Positions 44,056-53,306 are shown, counted from the stretch's first letter. The stretch is 64,000 bases of DNA from Methylophilus sp. 14 (GCF_015354345.1 NZ_JADKYS010000002.1:434001-498000), one strand, 5' to 3'. Made by a program: numbers and translations. The notes: a model not told the origin generated them from the sequence alone.

Positions 44056-45356
44056 GAGGGTTTCCCTGTGTTTAGATGGAGTGTGCGGCTGGCTGTGCTG
44101 GCCAGGTCCTGGCATAAGTCTTTAGTTCTTCCTAAACCCGCATCTTCATAATCGGATCTGACCAAGATATCGGCGACACTCCATCCCCCTTGCATATTCT
44201 GTCGGGTTTGAAATTCCACAAAGCACTCAGCATACCCGCCCACCTCGCCACCAATCACCTCACCTCGTACGTTGTATGCTGTGAGACCGGATTTCTCCCA
44301 ATATTTGGTGTATCGCAAGAATCGACTTTCCCCAACCTGGTTGAATTCAGGATTGCCCATGACTTGAATTACCTCGGTTTCGGACCTTCCTCGCCATAAA
44401 GTCAGTAGATTGGATTCTATAGGGGTCATTTTCTTACCATCTGGACGGGTGGCAAGCGTGGCTCTGGCGGATCTCTCCGCTTGGCTCTTCTGTATCTCGT
44501 TACTTAGACTTTGCTTGGCGGCTTCAATCTCTGGTTGCATTCTCTTTTGTGTTTCGTCTAGCTTTTTGAGGGCAGCCAGTTTCTCGGCTGGAGTCACTTT
44601 CTTTGCCCATTTGCCACTTGGATCTGGGCGCCTGCCTGCAGTAACTGCGTCATGCCATAATTGGCTCCAGGCAAAATCTAGAAATTCAGTAGAGAGGGAT
44701 TGGCCGAGTAAAGGCATTTCTGATGACAATCCGAGTTTGCTGATGCGTGTGTAAAAAGCCTCCATATTAAATTCGGTGTCGTGGATGGCGGCATGTAAGG
44801 CCTGGTCGAATTCAATATGATTGCAGGCAATAGTTCCTGCTTTTGAGAGCATGCTCGAGGTAGATGTTTTCCAGTTACTGACAGGAACTGGCTCTGAGTT
44901 TAAATCTGCGCGGCGCAGGGTATAACTCCCCTCACCCAGCTTGAATGTCACTGTATCACCTGCTTTGATTTTTCTGGGATTCTCTGTGAGTTTGTAGGAT
45001 TGCATATCCATAGAAAAAGCAATGGGACACGCAAACTGCAATTTCATATGTACAAATTCCGGTTTGCTGGGATGTTCATATACCGCGGTAATCACTATTT
45101 CCCTTATCTCTGTCTTTTCCTTCATTTGTTCAGCCGAGGTGCGATTTGAAATGGTGCGCACGTCTGCAAAATAAGCCTCTCTATCCCCTGGCTCACCTTG
45201 ATAGTGCAGCAAAACTCCAAACGCGTGCGCGCTAGCGGTATGGCAAGCCAGAGTGATTAGGCACCAGCATCTGGCAAGCCATAAGGGCAATACAGACTGG
45301 GCAAAGTGCCTGAATGTTGGATGCAAGCGCAGCTGACAGATATGGAGCCAAGGCAT
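44052..45356 (-). CDS. Exported hypothetical protein with BamE-like C-terminal segment
   Basis: About 434 residues with an N-terminal hydrophobic signal (SVLPLWLARCWCLITLACH). A central charged helical part (about residues 280-325) precedes a region that resembles small BamE/SmpA-like modules (LWRGRSETEVIQVMGNPEFN). No named family. Starts near the end of the 135-residue gene and overlaps the next gene. Start within the first 16 codons is uncertain (45356 or 45401). Confidence 0.68.
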   Translation of the reverse strand: MPWLHICQLRLHPTFRHFAQSVLPLWLARCWCLITLACHTASAHAFGVLLHYQGEPGDREAYFADVRTISNRTSAEQMKEKTEIREIVITAVYEHPSKPEFVHMKLQFACPIAFSMDMQSYKLTENPRKIKAGDTVTFKLGEGSYTLRRADLNSEPVPVSNWKTSTSSMLSKAGTIACNHIEFDQALHAAIHDTEFNMEAFYTRISKLGLSSEMPLLGQSLSTEFLDFAWSQLWHDAVTAGRRPDPSGKWAKKVTPAEKLAALKKLDETQKRMQPEIEAAKQSLSNEIQKSQAERSARATLATRPDGKKMTPIESNLLTLWRGRSETEVIQVMGNPEFNQVGESRFLRYTKYWEKSGLTAYNVRGEVIGGEVGGYAECFVEFQTRQNMQGGWSVADILVRSDYEDAGLGRTKDLCQDLASTASRTLHLNTGKPS

Positions 45357-45360
45357 ATGC

Positions 45361-45768
45361 TTAAGCCTGTGTATCGATTCTGACGGGCATGACCATCCCA
45401 TCCAAATGTTTGATATTGCTAAGGACCTGATTTAAAAAATCCACGTTCTCGCCTCTGCTTTGTTTGAAGGCAATATGCGCTTCAATCTGCCCGATAAAAT
45501 CGACCTTAGCATTGACGTCAGATGATGGCTCCTTAGCGTCAACAAGGGCACCAGGTATGGCAGGCAGAATGTCCAGCAATCCATCTACTCCAGCTTGAAT
45601 CAGCGTGTTGATTTCTTGCAAAGAGACACTATGCATATTCAGCGTTCTTGCAGGTGCGGGCAGACTGGTAGTTGCTGCTGGAACTTTCGGTGAGTCCTGA
45701 CCAACTGGTTGACGAGCCCCCCCATGACGAGATTCAATGGGTGGCAGAGTTATACTGGATATCTTCAC
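45361..45768 (-). CDS. Small hypothetical protein
   Basis: A 135-residue protein without signal peptide or membrane segment; Pro-rich N-terminal third (ITLPPIESRHGGARQPVGQD) and helical remainder (LQEINTLIQAGVDGLLDIL, IGQIEAHIAFKQSRGENVDF). No family recognised. Lies inside the minus-strand operon and abuts its neighbour downstream. Confidence 0.6.
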   Translation of the reverse strand: MKISSITLPPIESRHGGARQPVGQDSPKVPAATTSLPAPARTLNMHSVSLQEINTLIQAGVDGLLDILPAIPGALVDAKEPSSDVNAKVDFIGQIEAHIAFKQSRGENVDFLNQVLSNIKHLDGMVMPVRIDTQA

Positions 45769-45827
45769 ACACAGTCTCCGATTATCTATGGATGTAAAAA
45801 TAGTAGTTTGAGAATTTCTCTATATGG

Positions 45828-46229
45828 CTAGCGTTTCTTTACCAGTATTTTTTCTACCCAGGCATCATCTTTGTTACTAGTTGTTACAGAATAAAATCCA
45901 TCTACTTGATTGCCGGTGTAGATCATTTCATCTTGTTTACTCAAGGTCCCGATGGACACGGATTTCTTTGAAGGCTCTTTGAATAGCTTGATATTGGAAA
46001 TTTTTGCTACCAGAATGTCGCCCTCTTTGACTCCTTGCCTAGTGGTGCCTGCGCTCTCGTTGGCATCACTGTTCCTAGAGTCCTCGGTGCTCCCGGCAAA
46101 GCTACCCAATTCTTTACTGGTTTTGGCTGTTTCGGATATGGTGCTTCTTAACTGACGCAAATCAGAGGCAAGGTCAGCACGGGATTCAGAGTAAAGCATC
46201 AGCAACAATACACAAGCTAAGGTGCGCAT
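45828..46229 (-). CDS. Exported SH3b-like domain protein
   Basis: About 133 residues with a signal (LACVLLLMLYSESRA), a Ser/Thr/Glu-rich linker and a C-terminal bacterial SH3-like module (DILVAKISNIKLFKEPSKKS, DEMIYTGNQVDGFYSVTTS, DAWVEKILVKK). The ATG at 46229 follows AAGGAAAACGTC. The domain usually binds peptides or cell wall; the target here is unknown. Confidence 0.75.
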   Translation of the reverse strand: MRTLACVLLLMLYSESRADLASDLRQLRSTISETAKTSKELGSFAGSTEDSRNSDANESAGTTRQGVKEGDILVAKISNIKLFKEPSKKSVSIGTLSKQDEMIYTGNQVDGFYSVTTSNKDDAWVEKILVKKR

Positions 46230-46242
46230 GACGTTTTCCTTA

Positions 46243-46629
46243 TTATTTGCACTGATGTGCGGCTTTGGACAAGGCGTCACACTTTTTTGCGCCTGATGCG
46301 TTTAGATCGTCGCATAACGCCATGTCACCATTAGAGCCTAGAGCGCTTGAGACATTGCACCGCAGTTTTTTTCCGCTTTGAAAGCTGACATTAAAGTATG
46401 TCTCGGTGGTGTTCCAGTGCTTTTGCTGGTCAATATCGCTGATCTTGAAACTCGCACGGTCAACACCATATTGTCTTGCAATCAGTTTATACAAGTCGTC
46501 TTCGTTTTCAGAAAATGCGCCTGACTTTTGTCCGCCAACCACGGCTGCTGGTGCCAAAGCAGCAATGCATCCGGTCAATAGTGAAGCCACGGCAAAAATG
46601 ACCGTCAAACGTAGTAAAGTACTCTTCAT
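46243..46629 (-). CDS. Small lipoprotein, first gene of the minus-strand operon
   Basis: About 128 residues with lipobox LLTGCIAAL after a hydrophobic signal. Body contains YKLIARQYGVDRASFKISDI and paired cysteines (LRCNVSS, ALCDD, KKCDAL, HQCK), consistent with a periplasmic disulfide-rich domain. AAGGGGTGG precedes the ATG at 46629. It is divergent from the LytS-like kinase gene; the shared 134-nt region may be controlled by the LytTR regulator. Confidence 0.75.
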   Translation of the reverse strand: MKSTLLRLTVIFAVASLLTGCIAALAPAAVVGGQKSGAFSENEDDLYKLIARQYGVDRASFKISDIDQQKHWNTTETYFNVSFQSGKKLRCNVSSALGSNGDMALCDDLNASGAKKCDALSKAAHQCK

Positions 46630-46763
46630 AACCACCCCTTGTGCTGATTGTGTTAACTGTTGAAGATGGATTATATTCAGGAGGGTCGCGAATTTTTTTG
46701 TATGTTCGATAGTCGTGCGTAGGGCCGGTACCAATGACAAGATAATCGACGAATGGCTCAAAA

Positions 46764-47906
46764 ATGCCGATCAACGACATGAGGTTAACGCTGGTGGTAA
46801 GTGATAATACTGACATGGATACAGCAGTTAAAGATGGCGTAGCAAGCCAATCAGACGATACATGTGGCGTCATACAGGCCGCATTTCGTCTCAACATACT
46901 CTATTGGATATGCATGTTTTTTGCTGATAGCGTACTTGGCTATTTCATCAAAATTGACCCGATTGATTCGGCTCCACTAAAGCTTGTGTTATTCGGAGTT
47001 AGCGGGGTGATGACTTATGGCATGGCCAGGTTACTGATACACCTGCGAAAACTCTCGTTTCCGCAAAAAGCCTTGCTTTGCTTTGGTATGACCATGCTGG
47101 CAGCACCCGTTTATACTGGAATTGACTTTATTAACTACACAATTTGTCAGTATCCCAAAGCGGTTACTTTTGATCCAATGTATTCCGGTTATACCCTGAT
47201 CGAAGGCGCATCTATATTGTTTGGCTGGAACTGTCTTTTTGTGGCCGTCATCGATAATTTTGAAATCGTGGACAGAGAGCGTCAGCTTGCTGCTATGCGC
47301 GAAGAATCCTTAAACGCGCAGATGCAGGCGCTTCGCTATCAAATCAATCCTCATTTTCTTTTCAATACCTTGAATTCAATAGCCGGGCTTATCGAGGAGG
47401 GCGCCGCCACGCGTGCCGAGCGTATGGTTCTCTCACTCTCAACATTCATGCGAACAACGCTTTCCATGGACCCTATGAGTGATGTGACCTTGGCGGATGA
47501 AATAGCCTTGCAGCAAGAGTATCTGGAAATCGAGCGTGAACGCTTTCAGGATCGAATGACCTTTGAAATTCATATTTCTGAGGAGGCGAAGCAGGCATTG
47601 ATGCCAAGCCTGATTCTGCAGCCGCTCATTGAAAATGCGATTAAACATGGGGTTGGTGCTTCCACAGGGCATGTCAACATCTCCCTTTCCGCGCGACGCG
47701 AGTCTGACCGTTTGCACCTCTTGATAGAAAACGATATGCCTCAGTTGCAAGGCTCTTACAAGGCTCCTTTGGGTATGGGGGTAGGCCTGAAAAATGTGGC
47801 AGAGCGACTGCGTTTACGCTTTGACGGCAATAGCCAGTTTTCCTCCGGTGAGACGACGCTTGGGCATTATCAAGCAGAAATATATCTGCCCTGGAGAATA
47901 CAATGA
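46764..47906 (+). CDS. LytS/AlgZ-type sensor histidine kinase
   Basis: About 380 residues with four hydrophobic segments in the first 165 residues, a short coiled helix and a His_kinase domain (RYQINPHFLFNTLNSIAGLI, phospho-acceptor His in NPHF) with C-terminal ATPase motifs (LILQPLIENAIKHGVG, GMGVGLKNVAERL). The start is uncertain among ATGs at 46764, 46779 and 46815. It overlaps the regulator gene by ATGA. Confidence 0.88.
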   Translation: MPINDMRLTLVVSDNTDMDTAVKDGVASQSDDTCGVIQAAFRLNILYWICMFFADSVLGYFIKIDPIDSAPLKLVLFGVSGVMTYGMARLLIHLRKLSFPQKALLCFGMTMLAAPVYTGIDFINYTICQYPKAVTFDPMYSGYTLIEGASILFGWNCLFVAVIDNFEIVDRERQLAAMREESLNAQMQALRYQINPHFLFNTLNSIAGLIEEGAATRAERMVLSLSTFMRTTLSMDPMSDVTLADEIALQQEYLEIERERFQDRMTFEIHISEEAKQALMPSLILQPLIENAIKHGVGASTGHVNISLSARRESDRLHLLIENDMPQLQGSYKAPLGMGVGLKNVAERLRLRFDGNSQFSSGETTLGHYQAEIYLPWRIQ

Positions 47907-48670
47907 CGGGGTTGCATGTACTGGTTGTAGATGATGAGCCTTTGGCTAGACGACGCCTTATCAGATTGCTTCGTAAGCTTGAGTGGGTGGATCGCATCGA
48001 TGAGGCAAAACATGCCGCCGAGGCTAAGTTTAAAATAGAGCAAGAGACTCCTGATATTCTTCTGCTGGATATACAAATGCCTGGCGGAAGTGGTTTCGAC
48101 ATGCTGGCTGAGCTGAAAGCTTCCCCACCGGTTACCTTGTTTGTGACTGCATTTGACCAGTATGCCTTGCGTGCATTTGAAGCCAGTGCGATTGATTATT
48201 TAACCAAGCCTATTGATGCAGGCCGTTTTTTTGCTGCCATGCAAAAGGCCAGGTCTGCCGTTGGTTGCCGCTTCCAGACGGATAAGATTGCTGAGCTACA
48301 GGAAGTGATTGCCTCGCTAAAAGCCGCCCTCAAGCCGCATACGCGTCACAAGCATGAGTTATGGGTGAAGTCATTGGGAGAGTACGTTCGCCTCTCTCAG
48401 GATGATATTATTCGACTTCAAGCTGAGCGCGACTATGTGCGCATTCATGTGTCTGGTAGCAGCTATCTTCACCACGAGACACTGACTTCGCTCGAGCAAC
48501 GACTAGATCCTGATGAGTTTCTCCGAATTCACAGGAGCTGGATGATCAGAAGAGATGCTATTGCACGGCTAAAGAAAGCACCTTTTTCAACATTAATAGT
48601 CGTTCTGAGTGATGGTACTGAATTGCGTGTCGGTCGATCCTACGCTAAGAAGTTAGCACATATGCTTTAA
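47903..48670 (+). CDS. LytTR-family response regulator (AlgR-like)
   Basis: A 255-residue regulator: receiver with Asp in ILLLDIQMPGGSGF and KP motif YLTKPIDAGRF, then a C-terminal LytTR DNA-binding domain (YVRIHVSGSSYLHHETLTSL, FLRIHRSWMIRRDAI). Overlaps the kinase gene. Likely targets are its own promoter region and the divergent lipoprotein operon (inference). Confidence 0.92.
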   Translation: MTGLHVLVVDDEPLARRRLIRLLRKLEWVDRIDEAKHAAEAKFKIEQETPDILLLDIQMPGGSGFDMLAELKASPPVTLFVTAFDQYALRAFEASAIDYLTKPIDAGRFFAAMQKARSAVGCRFQTDKIAELQEVIASLKAALKPHTRHKHELWVKSLGEYVRLSQDDIIRLQAERDYVRIHVSGSSYLHHETLTSLEQRLDPDEFLRIHRSWMIRRDAIARLKKAPFSTLIVVLSDGTELRVGRSYAKKLAHML

Positions 48671-48721
48671 ACGACTTTTGGATTTCGCATTGACTTGCTG
48701 ATGGCTTTGATTTAGTGCATT

Positions 48722-48728
48722 GTTAGGA
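48722..48728 (+). repeat. GTTRRRY-like core, left edge of possible cassette array
   Basis: GTTAGGA lies 22 nt before the next ATG and 52 nt after the LytTR gene stop. It deviates from GTTRRRY in the last base. No attC-like hairpin lies to its left, as expected for the first cassette boundary. Confidence 0.3.
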
Positions 48729-48749
48729 AAAATTCAGAAGAAGCTGATA

Positions 48750-49379
48750 ATGTCAGATAGCCATGTGCACCTTATTTTAGAACGATCTGAGCAACTTGAT
48801 AGTGAGATTATTTCTAGATTCACACCATATAAGTCTACAAATAATAAAGATCAAATCACACAAATCTGTAGTGACCTTTCCTTTCAGCATGCCAAATCAT
48901 TACGCGTATTGTATGATTTAGAACTGGATGGCACTGCTACAGCAATACTGCGGATGCAGTTTGAGTCAGTCGTAAGGTTGATGTGGCTTCATTTTTCGGC
49001 ACCGGATAGCTTCATTCAAAGCTACTCAGGAAGCATTTCTGTTGATAATCCACCTAAAGACTTTCCAACAATCACCAAAATGTTAGAGAAAATAAAAAGG
49101 TCTGGTGTTAAAGGTCCAGGGGAAACTCTTGAAGAGTTCAAAGAGGTTGCGTGGAGGGGTATGAATAATCATATCCATAATGGTTATTTAGCTCTCTCAC
49201 GTCATGTGAATAGCTACCCGGAGAAGTTGGTAATTCAAATTGTCAGAAATTCAAACGCTCTTAATTTGATGACAGCGATGGTCTTGGCAAGAATCGAACA
49301 GAGTCAAGATGACGTGAGTTTTGTCAAGAATTTACAGTTAAGCTATCAAGACATAATGCCCGAGTTAAGATTTAATTAA
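48750..49379 (+). CDS. HEPN/DUF6988-like hypothetical protein
   Basis: A 209-residue all-helical soluble protein. The segment TAILRMQFESVVRLMWLHFS and the later WRGMNNHIHNGYLAL resemble the DUF6988 family, related in pattern to HEPN-type proteins with a conserved Arg and His; the assignment is tentative. The ATG at 48750 has AGAAGAAG upstream; the TTG at 48720 is unlikely. Occupies the first slot of a possible cassette array. Confidence 0.65.
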   Translation: MSDSHVHLILERSEQLDSEIISRFTPYKSTNNKDQITQICSDLSFQHAKSLRVLYDLELDGTATAILRMQFESVVRLMWLHFSAPDSFIQSYSGSISVDNPPKDFPTITKMLEKIKRSGVKGPGETLEEFKEVAWRGMNNHIHNGYLALSRHVNSYPEKLVIQIVRNSNALNLMTAMVLARIEQSQDDVSFVKNLQLSYQDIMPELRFN

Positions 49380-49536
49380 GTACTCAAAATCACCCGACGT
49401 ACTCGAAGACTCGTCGCCTTTCGATGCTCTACAGGGTTTTCTGGATGGCGACGGTAATCCCGATAGAAGTCGTTGTCCGTTTGTTGACTTGGTGAGCAAT
49501 TTTGGATTTGTATTGAGGTGTGGGGTAGTCCACACG

Positions 49537-49580
49537 CCTCAACGGGGACACCTAATGGGGCCCTTACTCAAACGTTATGT
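49537..49580 (+). repeat. attC-like site before the glycosylase-like gene
   Basis: CCTCAAC at the left, GGG/CCC pairing inside, and the 3' half CCCTTACTCAAACGTTATG, which looks like the right half of integron attC sites. The core GTTATGT (49574-49580) is 16 nt before the GTG start. A further hairpin, TTGAGG...CCTCAA (49513-49542), overlaps its left side. Core deviates from GTTRRRY at one position. Confidence 0.45.
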
Positions 49581-49595
49581 CATAAGGGAGTCTAC

Positions 49596-50324
49596 GTGAG
49601 TCTTCAGGTATTCCGTGATCGATTACAGCATCAAAAGGCAAAAGGAAAACCTAATACTATTTTTCCTGAAGGTTGCTATGGAGCATCCAACGCGCCACTC
49701 GTGTTCGTAGGACCAAGTCCAGGTGGTGGTAACACTGATACGGCATATTCTGAACGGGCCTCTGACGGTGATGGTGCTTATTGGAATTTTGAATTTAAGG
49801 AGCCGTTTGAAGAATGGAGTAATGGTTTTAGAACTTCATTGAAGCCAATTGTCGAGACAATGCTGCAAATTCCGTTAGCTGAGGGTGCAAATAAGCTATT
49901 TGCATTTATTAATTTTGATTGGATTCAAAATCCAGACTCATCAAAGGTACCTTCGGTAAGGATTAATGAAGGGAAAGAGATAGTTTTAAGCGTATTGAAG
50001 GAAGTTAACCCTAAAATAATCGTCGCCCTTGATGCAAGAGCATATCAGGCTTTGGTTCAGGTGATTGAGAAAGATTATTGTTTGGTTGATTTAAAAAAAC
50101 AAAATGTACGGGTTCGGACAGCAAGCTCTAATAGCTTCCATCGAGAGGTAAAGGCCCATTTAATAGTGGGTCATGGCGAGCTAAGCGGAACTGTATTTTT
50201 AAAGTCACTCCAACACCCTGCTCGTATTTATAATGCTGATTATGCAGAGCGGGTATCAATTACTCTTCGAAAAGCTTACGAGGCCGTTGTTAATTCGGAG
50301 GAGTTGTGCGTAATTCTAGAATAG
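49596..50324 (+). CDS. Uracil-DNA-glycosylase-superfamily-like protein
   Basis: About 242 residues. APLVFVGPSPGGGNTD near the N-terminus resembles the first motif of uracil-DNA-glycosylase-fold proteins, VNPKIIVALDARAYQALVQV the central strand-helix, and SLQHPARIYNADYA the late His-Pro motif. Enzymatic function unproven. GTG 49596 is chosen because AAGGGAG lies six nt upstream; the ATG at 49518 would place the start in front of the attC-like core. Confidence 0.6.
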   Translation: MSLQVFRDRLQHQKAKGKPNTIFPEGCYGASNAPLVFVGPSPGGGNTDTAYSERASDGDGAYWNFEFKEPFEEWSNGFRTSLKPIVETMLQIPLAEGANKLFAFINFDWIQNPDSSKVPSVRINEGKEIVLSVLKEVNPKIIVALDARAYQALVQVIEKDYCLVDLKKQNVRVRTASSNSFHREVKAHLIVGHGELSGTVFLKSLQHPARIYNADYAERVSITLRKAYEAVVNSEELCVILE

Positions 50325-50522
50325 CTCTTGTGTTGGCTTAGCGTTGGAGTTGCGACTTGAACATGCGGAAGTGACTTGGTATTGTAATCAGATTCGATTG
50401 TTAGCTGGCAATGCTTCATGAGAGACTCAAGGTTAACGCTTTGGGTCTTTTTTTTGTGTAGCTAGCCTACAAGAATTGCGATTACCGTAGTTAAGTTTTA
50501 ATGAACTCAGCACTAGCTACTA

Positions 50523-50568
50523 CTTTAACGGGATAGAGCCTACGTATACTTGCAGGCTTTCGTTATAT
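50523..50568 (+). repeat. attC-like hairpin before PEP-CTERM gene
   Basis: TTTAACG ... AGCCT ... AGGCT ... CGTTATAT: outer AACG/CGTT and inner AGCCT/AGGCT pair. Core GTTATAT (50562-50568) is 13 nt before the ATG at 50581. Shorter than usual attC sites, so only suggestive. Confidence 0.35.
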
Positions 50569-50580
50569 GGCCTATCACCA

Positions 50581-51264
50581 ATGTTCAAGTTAATTGTCAG
50601 TCTAGCCATCTCAGTCTTTTGTACGCATGTCTCTGCCGCAATTCAAGAGCGCGATTTAATACCTAACTCAGATGACGGGCTTATTTCATACGACACCGTT
50701 AATAACCTTGAGTGGTTAGATTTAACCTATACAAATGGGCGAACAGTTTATGAAATTCAAAGCAACTGGGGAGGTTTGTTAGATTTGGGGTTTAGATATG
50801 CCACCTTGTCTGATTTAACAAAATTGTTTAATTCCTTAGGTTTGGAGATTGGCAAGAACTATACAACTGCTCCATATTATGCTGATAGCAGCACAATTTA
50901 TTCGATCGAAGCTACAAGTTCCATTATCGATGTCATCCATAAGTTCGGTGTACTTATGACCACTGATAATGCAGGGGTTATACAGCAGGAGTGGACACTT
51001 GGTATGTATGGATTAGATCAACCAGATGAATATTTCCGCTACTCATATTTAGTTATCAATTACCAAATTACGAGCTATATCAACTCTTCAATCTATACGG
51101 CAATGTCTTCGAACGGGGCTATTAAGCTTGGTGGGGGCCCAATGGGAAGTTGGTTGGTTCGAAATGTCCCATCTCCTGTACCAGAAATAGATACTTGGGC
51201 GATGATGTTAATTGGTGGATTCATGGCTTTAATAGTCAAGAAACGCCGATTTAATAGATATTGA
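50581..51264 (+). CDS. PEP-CTERM exported protein
   Basis: A 227-residue protein with a signal peptide (LIVSLAISVFCTHVSAA), a body with LEWLDLTYTNGRTVYEI and a C-terminal sorting tail, VPEIDTWAMMLIGGFMAL then KKRRFNR, close to the PEP-CTERM pattern with PEID in place of PEPS/T. No ribosome binding site is obvious next to the attC-like core. Confidence 0.82.
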   Translation: MFKLIVSLAISVFCTHVSAAIQERDLIPNSDDGLISYDTVNNLEWLDLTYTNGRTVYEIQSNWGGLLDLGFRYATLSDLTKLFNSLGLEIGKNYTTAPYYADSSTIYSIEATSSIIDVIHKFGVLMTTDNAGVIQQEWTLGMYGLDQPDEYFRYSYLVINYQITSYINSSIYTAMSSNGAIKLGGGPMGSWLVRNVPSPVPEIDTWAMMLIGGFMALIVKKRRFNRY

Positions 51265-51598
51265 GCAGTAAGATACCAGGGGCGAGGTTCAAATCTATTT
51301 TTTTAGATTGGAATCGCCCATGTGCATGATACTTACCACTTGCGCCCGAAACTCTGCCCATAGTCGCACGTCTTGAGCCGAAGGTATGCAAACCGGAGCT
51401 GGCCGATAAACGATCTGGTGGTAATCGTTGGCCATTATGTTGGTTTAGCGTGTGGGGATTTGCCCTGGTGGGGGTAAGCGAGAGTCGCATAACGTTTACT
51501 TTTGAGACGATAAGCTCAGAACTATCATTGCAGGCGCTTTTTTGCTTTCACAGTTTCTGTAGATAAATCACTAGGTTTGTGTAAATAGATTAGTTAAT
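51265..51598. other. Gene-free stretch with a hairpin
   Basis: Of these 334 nt, 51281-51318 form a long imperfect hairpin (GGCGA...AATCTA/TAGATT...TCGCC with a T7 loop), probably the transcript end of the PEP-CTERM gene. GCATAACG at 51487-51494 is the reverse of a GTTATGC-type core. Nothing else convincing. Confidence 0.4.
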
Positions 51599-52660
51599 TC
51601 ACTGAATTAATTGATTTATCGCATGGTGATTAAAAATATACGTGTACGCCAGATAAATCACCACAATCACCAAGACAGCGTTTATCACCATACCTGCTTT
51701 GCTGTTTGTATTTTTCTGAATTGGAATTTCTCTTGTTGGAGCAAGGATTGGGGTTTCTTTTTTCATTCGCTCGATCTCAGCTTTAAATCCATAAACTTGC
51801 TGATTAAGATTTTGAATTTGTTGATTTTGCTGCATGCGGTCTTTCAGCAATTTAAGGTATTGTTCATATTTTTCCCGGATATCTACCGCAAGCTGCGTGG
51901 GGGTATCGCCAGAAAAATCAGCAATAAGATCGCAATATGTCGCGTCTGATGCGTGCCCCAGGCCCACAGTCCTGTACCCCTTAAATTCAGCAAGGGCAGT
52001 CATTACTTCTGGTTCATTGAAGACTTGAAATTCCGAAGCGCTGCCACCGCCACGAATGATTGCGAGAATGTCTCCCTTGGCCTCTGTAATCGTTTTTGTA
52101 ATTGCGTCCTTATCCAGCATGCTCACATACACTGGCTTAACTTGAATAAAATCATTTATAGGTAATAGCGCGTTATTGAAATCATCTTCAACTTTTGAAT
52201 GAATGCCAGTGATATAAGTAATCGACAGACGTTCTTTAAGTGGAAATGATCTGCTGCCAGGATTGAGGTTTAGTAGTTTCTGAACTCTCTCTTGATTCTC
52301 CCTGTGCTTTTCACTCTGTACAGGGGATTCAGTTGCCTGAATCGCAGTCACATCTATTTTGAATTGAAGCTTATTGTGTGTGTAACTAGAAATATCGGGT
52401 TTGATGGTTCCGGTGACCTTCACATACTGTTTCGTATAAATACTATTGCCTTCTATGAGTGTCTTTGGGATATCCAGACTGACGTAATCAGTACCTTGCG
52501 ATAACTTAACGCCGAACAGGGTTGCATAGTTCTTGACGGTGACATCACCTATTTCACCCTCCACCTGGATAAGATGGCCATGATGATCTTTGGTCAGATT
52601 AATGGCTTGTTCTGTGATTGATTTAAATAATTGGTTTAACGTGTTGATAGTGTAGATCAT
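51599..52660 (-). CDS. XseA-like (exonuclease VII large subunit) protein with C-terminal membrane anchor
   Basis: A 353-residue protein. Residues 1-110 look like an OB-type nucleic-acid-binding domain. Residues 145-262 match the exonuclease VII catalytic region: DILAIIRGGGSASEFQVFNE (RGGG at 203-206) and GLGHASDATYCDLIADF (His236, Asp239, Asp244, Asp248), then TPTQLA. A coiled coil (265-303) precedes a transmembrane segment (322-343) in place of the long XseA C-terminal helix. No xseB is nearby. Ordinary XseA is longer (over 400 residues) and not membrane-bound. Possible membrane-localised nuclease; defence role is speculation. Confidence 0.75.
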   Translation of the reverse strand: MIYTINTLNQLFKSITEQAINLTKDHHGHLIQVEGEIGDVTVKNYATLFGVKLSQGTDYVSLDIPKTLIEGNSIYTKQYVKVTGTIKPDISSYTHNKLQFKIDVTAIQATESPVQSEKHRENQERVQKLLNLNPGSRSFPLKERLSITYITGIHSKVEDDFNNALLPINDFIQVKPVYVSMLDKDAITKTITEAKGDILAIIRGGGSASEFQVFNEPEVMTALAEFKGYRTVGLGHASDATYCDLIADFSGDTPTQLAVDIREKYEQYLKLLKDRMQQNQQIQNLNQQVYGFKAEIERMKKETPILAPTREIPIQKNTNSKAGMVINAVLVIVVIYLAYTYIFNHHAINQLIQ

Positions 52661-52991
52661 GATAACTCTAGTTTTTCTTATTCAAATGACGGTAGGTTGC
52701 TACCCTCATTTAATGATGGCAACCTCAAGTGGTCGGCTATATGAATCAAGGGGATACAAGCTGTTTTAGGATGGTCTTGTTTTACCGGCTTTAATCATCT
52801 TAAGTCTCAATCACAAGTTTTCGTTGTATTACCAGTCTTCATGCGTTATGTATCCCTCCATTACTTTAAAAACTGCCAATCGATACGCTAAATACCGTCG
52901 TGGTAAGGATTCAGTGATTAGCAGTGGAACTAATTTTTATATTCTAATTAATCTCTGGCTAATTTAAATATTTTTAATCATAATTTAATTT
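52661..52991. other. Gene-free stretch upstream of the XseA-like gene
   Basis: Contains an AGGTTGC/GCAACCT inverted repeat (52694-52725) about 35-65 nt upstream of the XseA-like ATG, perhaps its operator, and a GTTATGT core (52845-52851) identical to the one at 49574, a further possible cassette edge. The 70 nt before 52992 are very AT-rich and may hold the promoter of the next gene. Confidence 0.35.
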
Positions 52992-53306
52992 ATGACAATT
53001 CACTTTCCTATTACCATTCAGGCTGTATTGCAATTAACCGATCCACGGTTGCCTGTCTTTGTTGTTATTCCGTTCTATATCGTAGAGGCTTGGAATCAAA
53101 CTGGTTCCAATATTGTGGAGGTCATAATTGATGGTTATGAAACAGGGCGGAAAACTCTTAAAAAGATTGGTAGCTCTGATCAATCTGACTGGTTTGTTGA
53201 GTTGACTTTACCTTTCTGCAGAATTGCTAACATCAAAGTTGGAGACACTTTAGATGTGTCTATCAAAGTTGCAACTAATGAATTTGCATCTGATGTCATT
53301 GGCTAG
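52992..53306 (+). CDS. DUF1905-like small protein
   Basis: A 104-residue beta-rich protein. VFVVIPFYIVEAW, VEVIIDGYETGRKTLKK and IKVGDTLDVSIKVA follow the pattern of DUF1905-type small barrels (AbrB-like), function unknown. No ribosome binding site is visible; the upstream stretch is AT-rich. Followed by an attC-like structure. Confidence 0.55.
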   Translation: MTIHFPITIQAVLQLTDPRLPVFVVIPFYIVEAWNQTGSNIVEVIIDGYETGRKTLKKIGSSDQSDWFVELTLPFCRIANIKVGDTLDVSIKVATNEFASDVIG

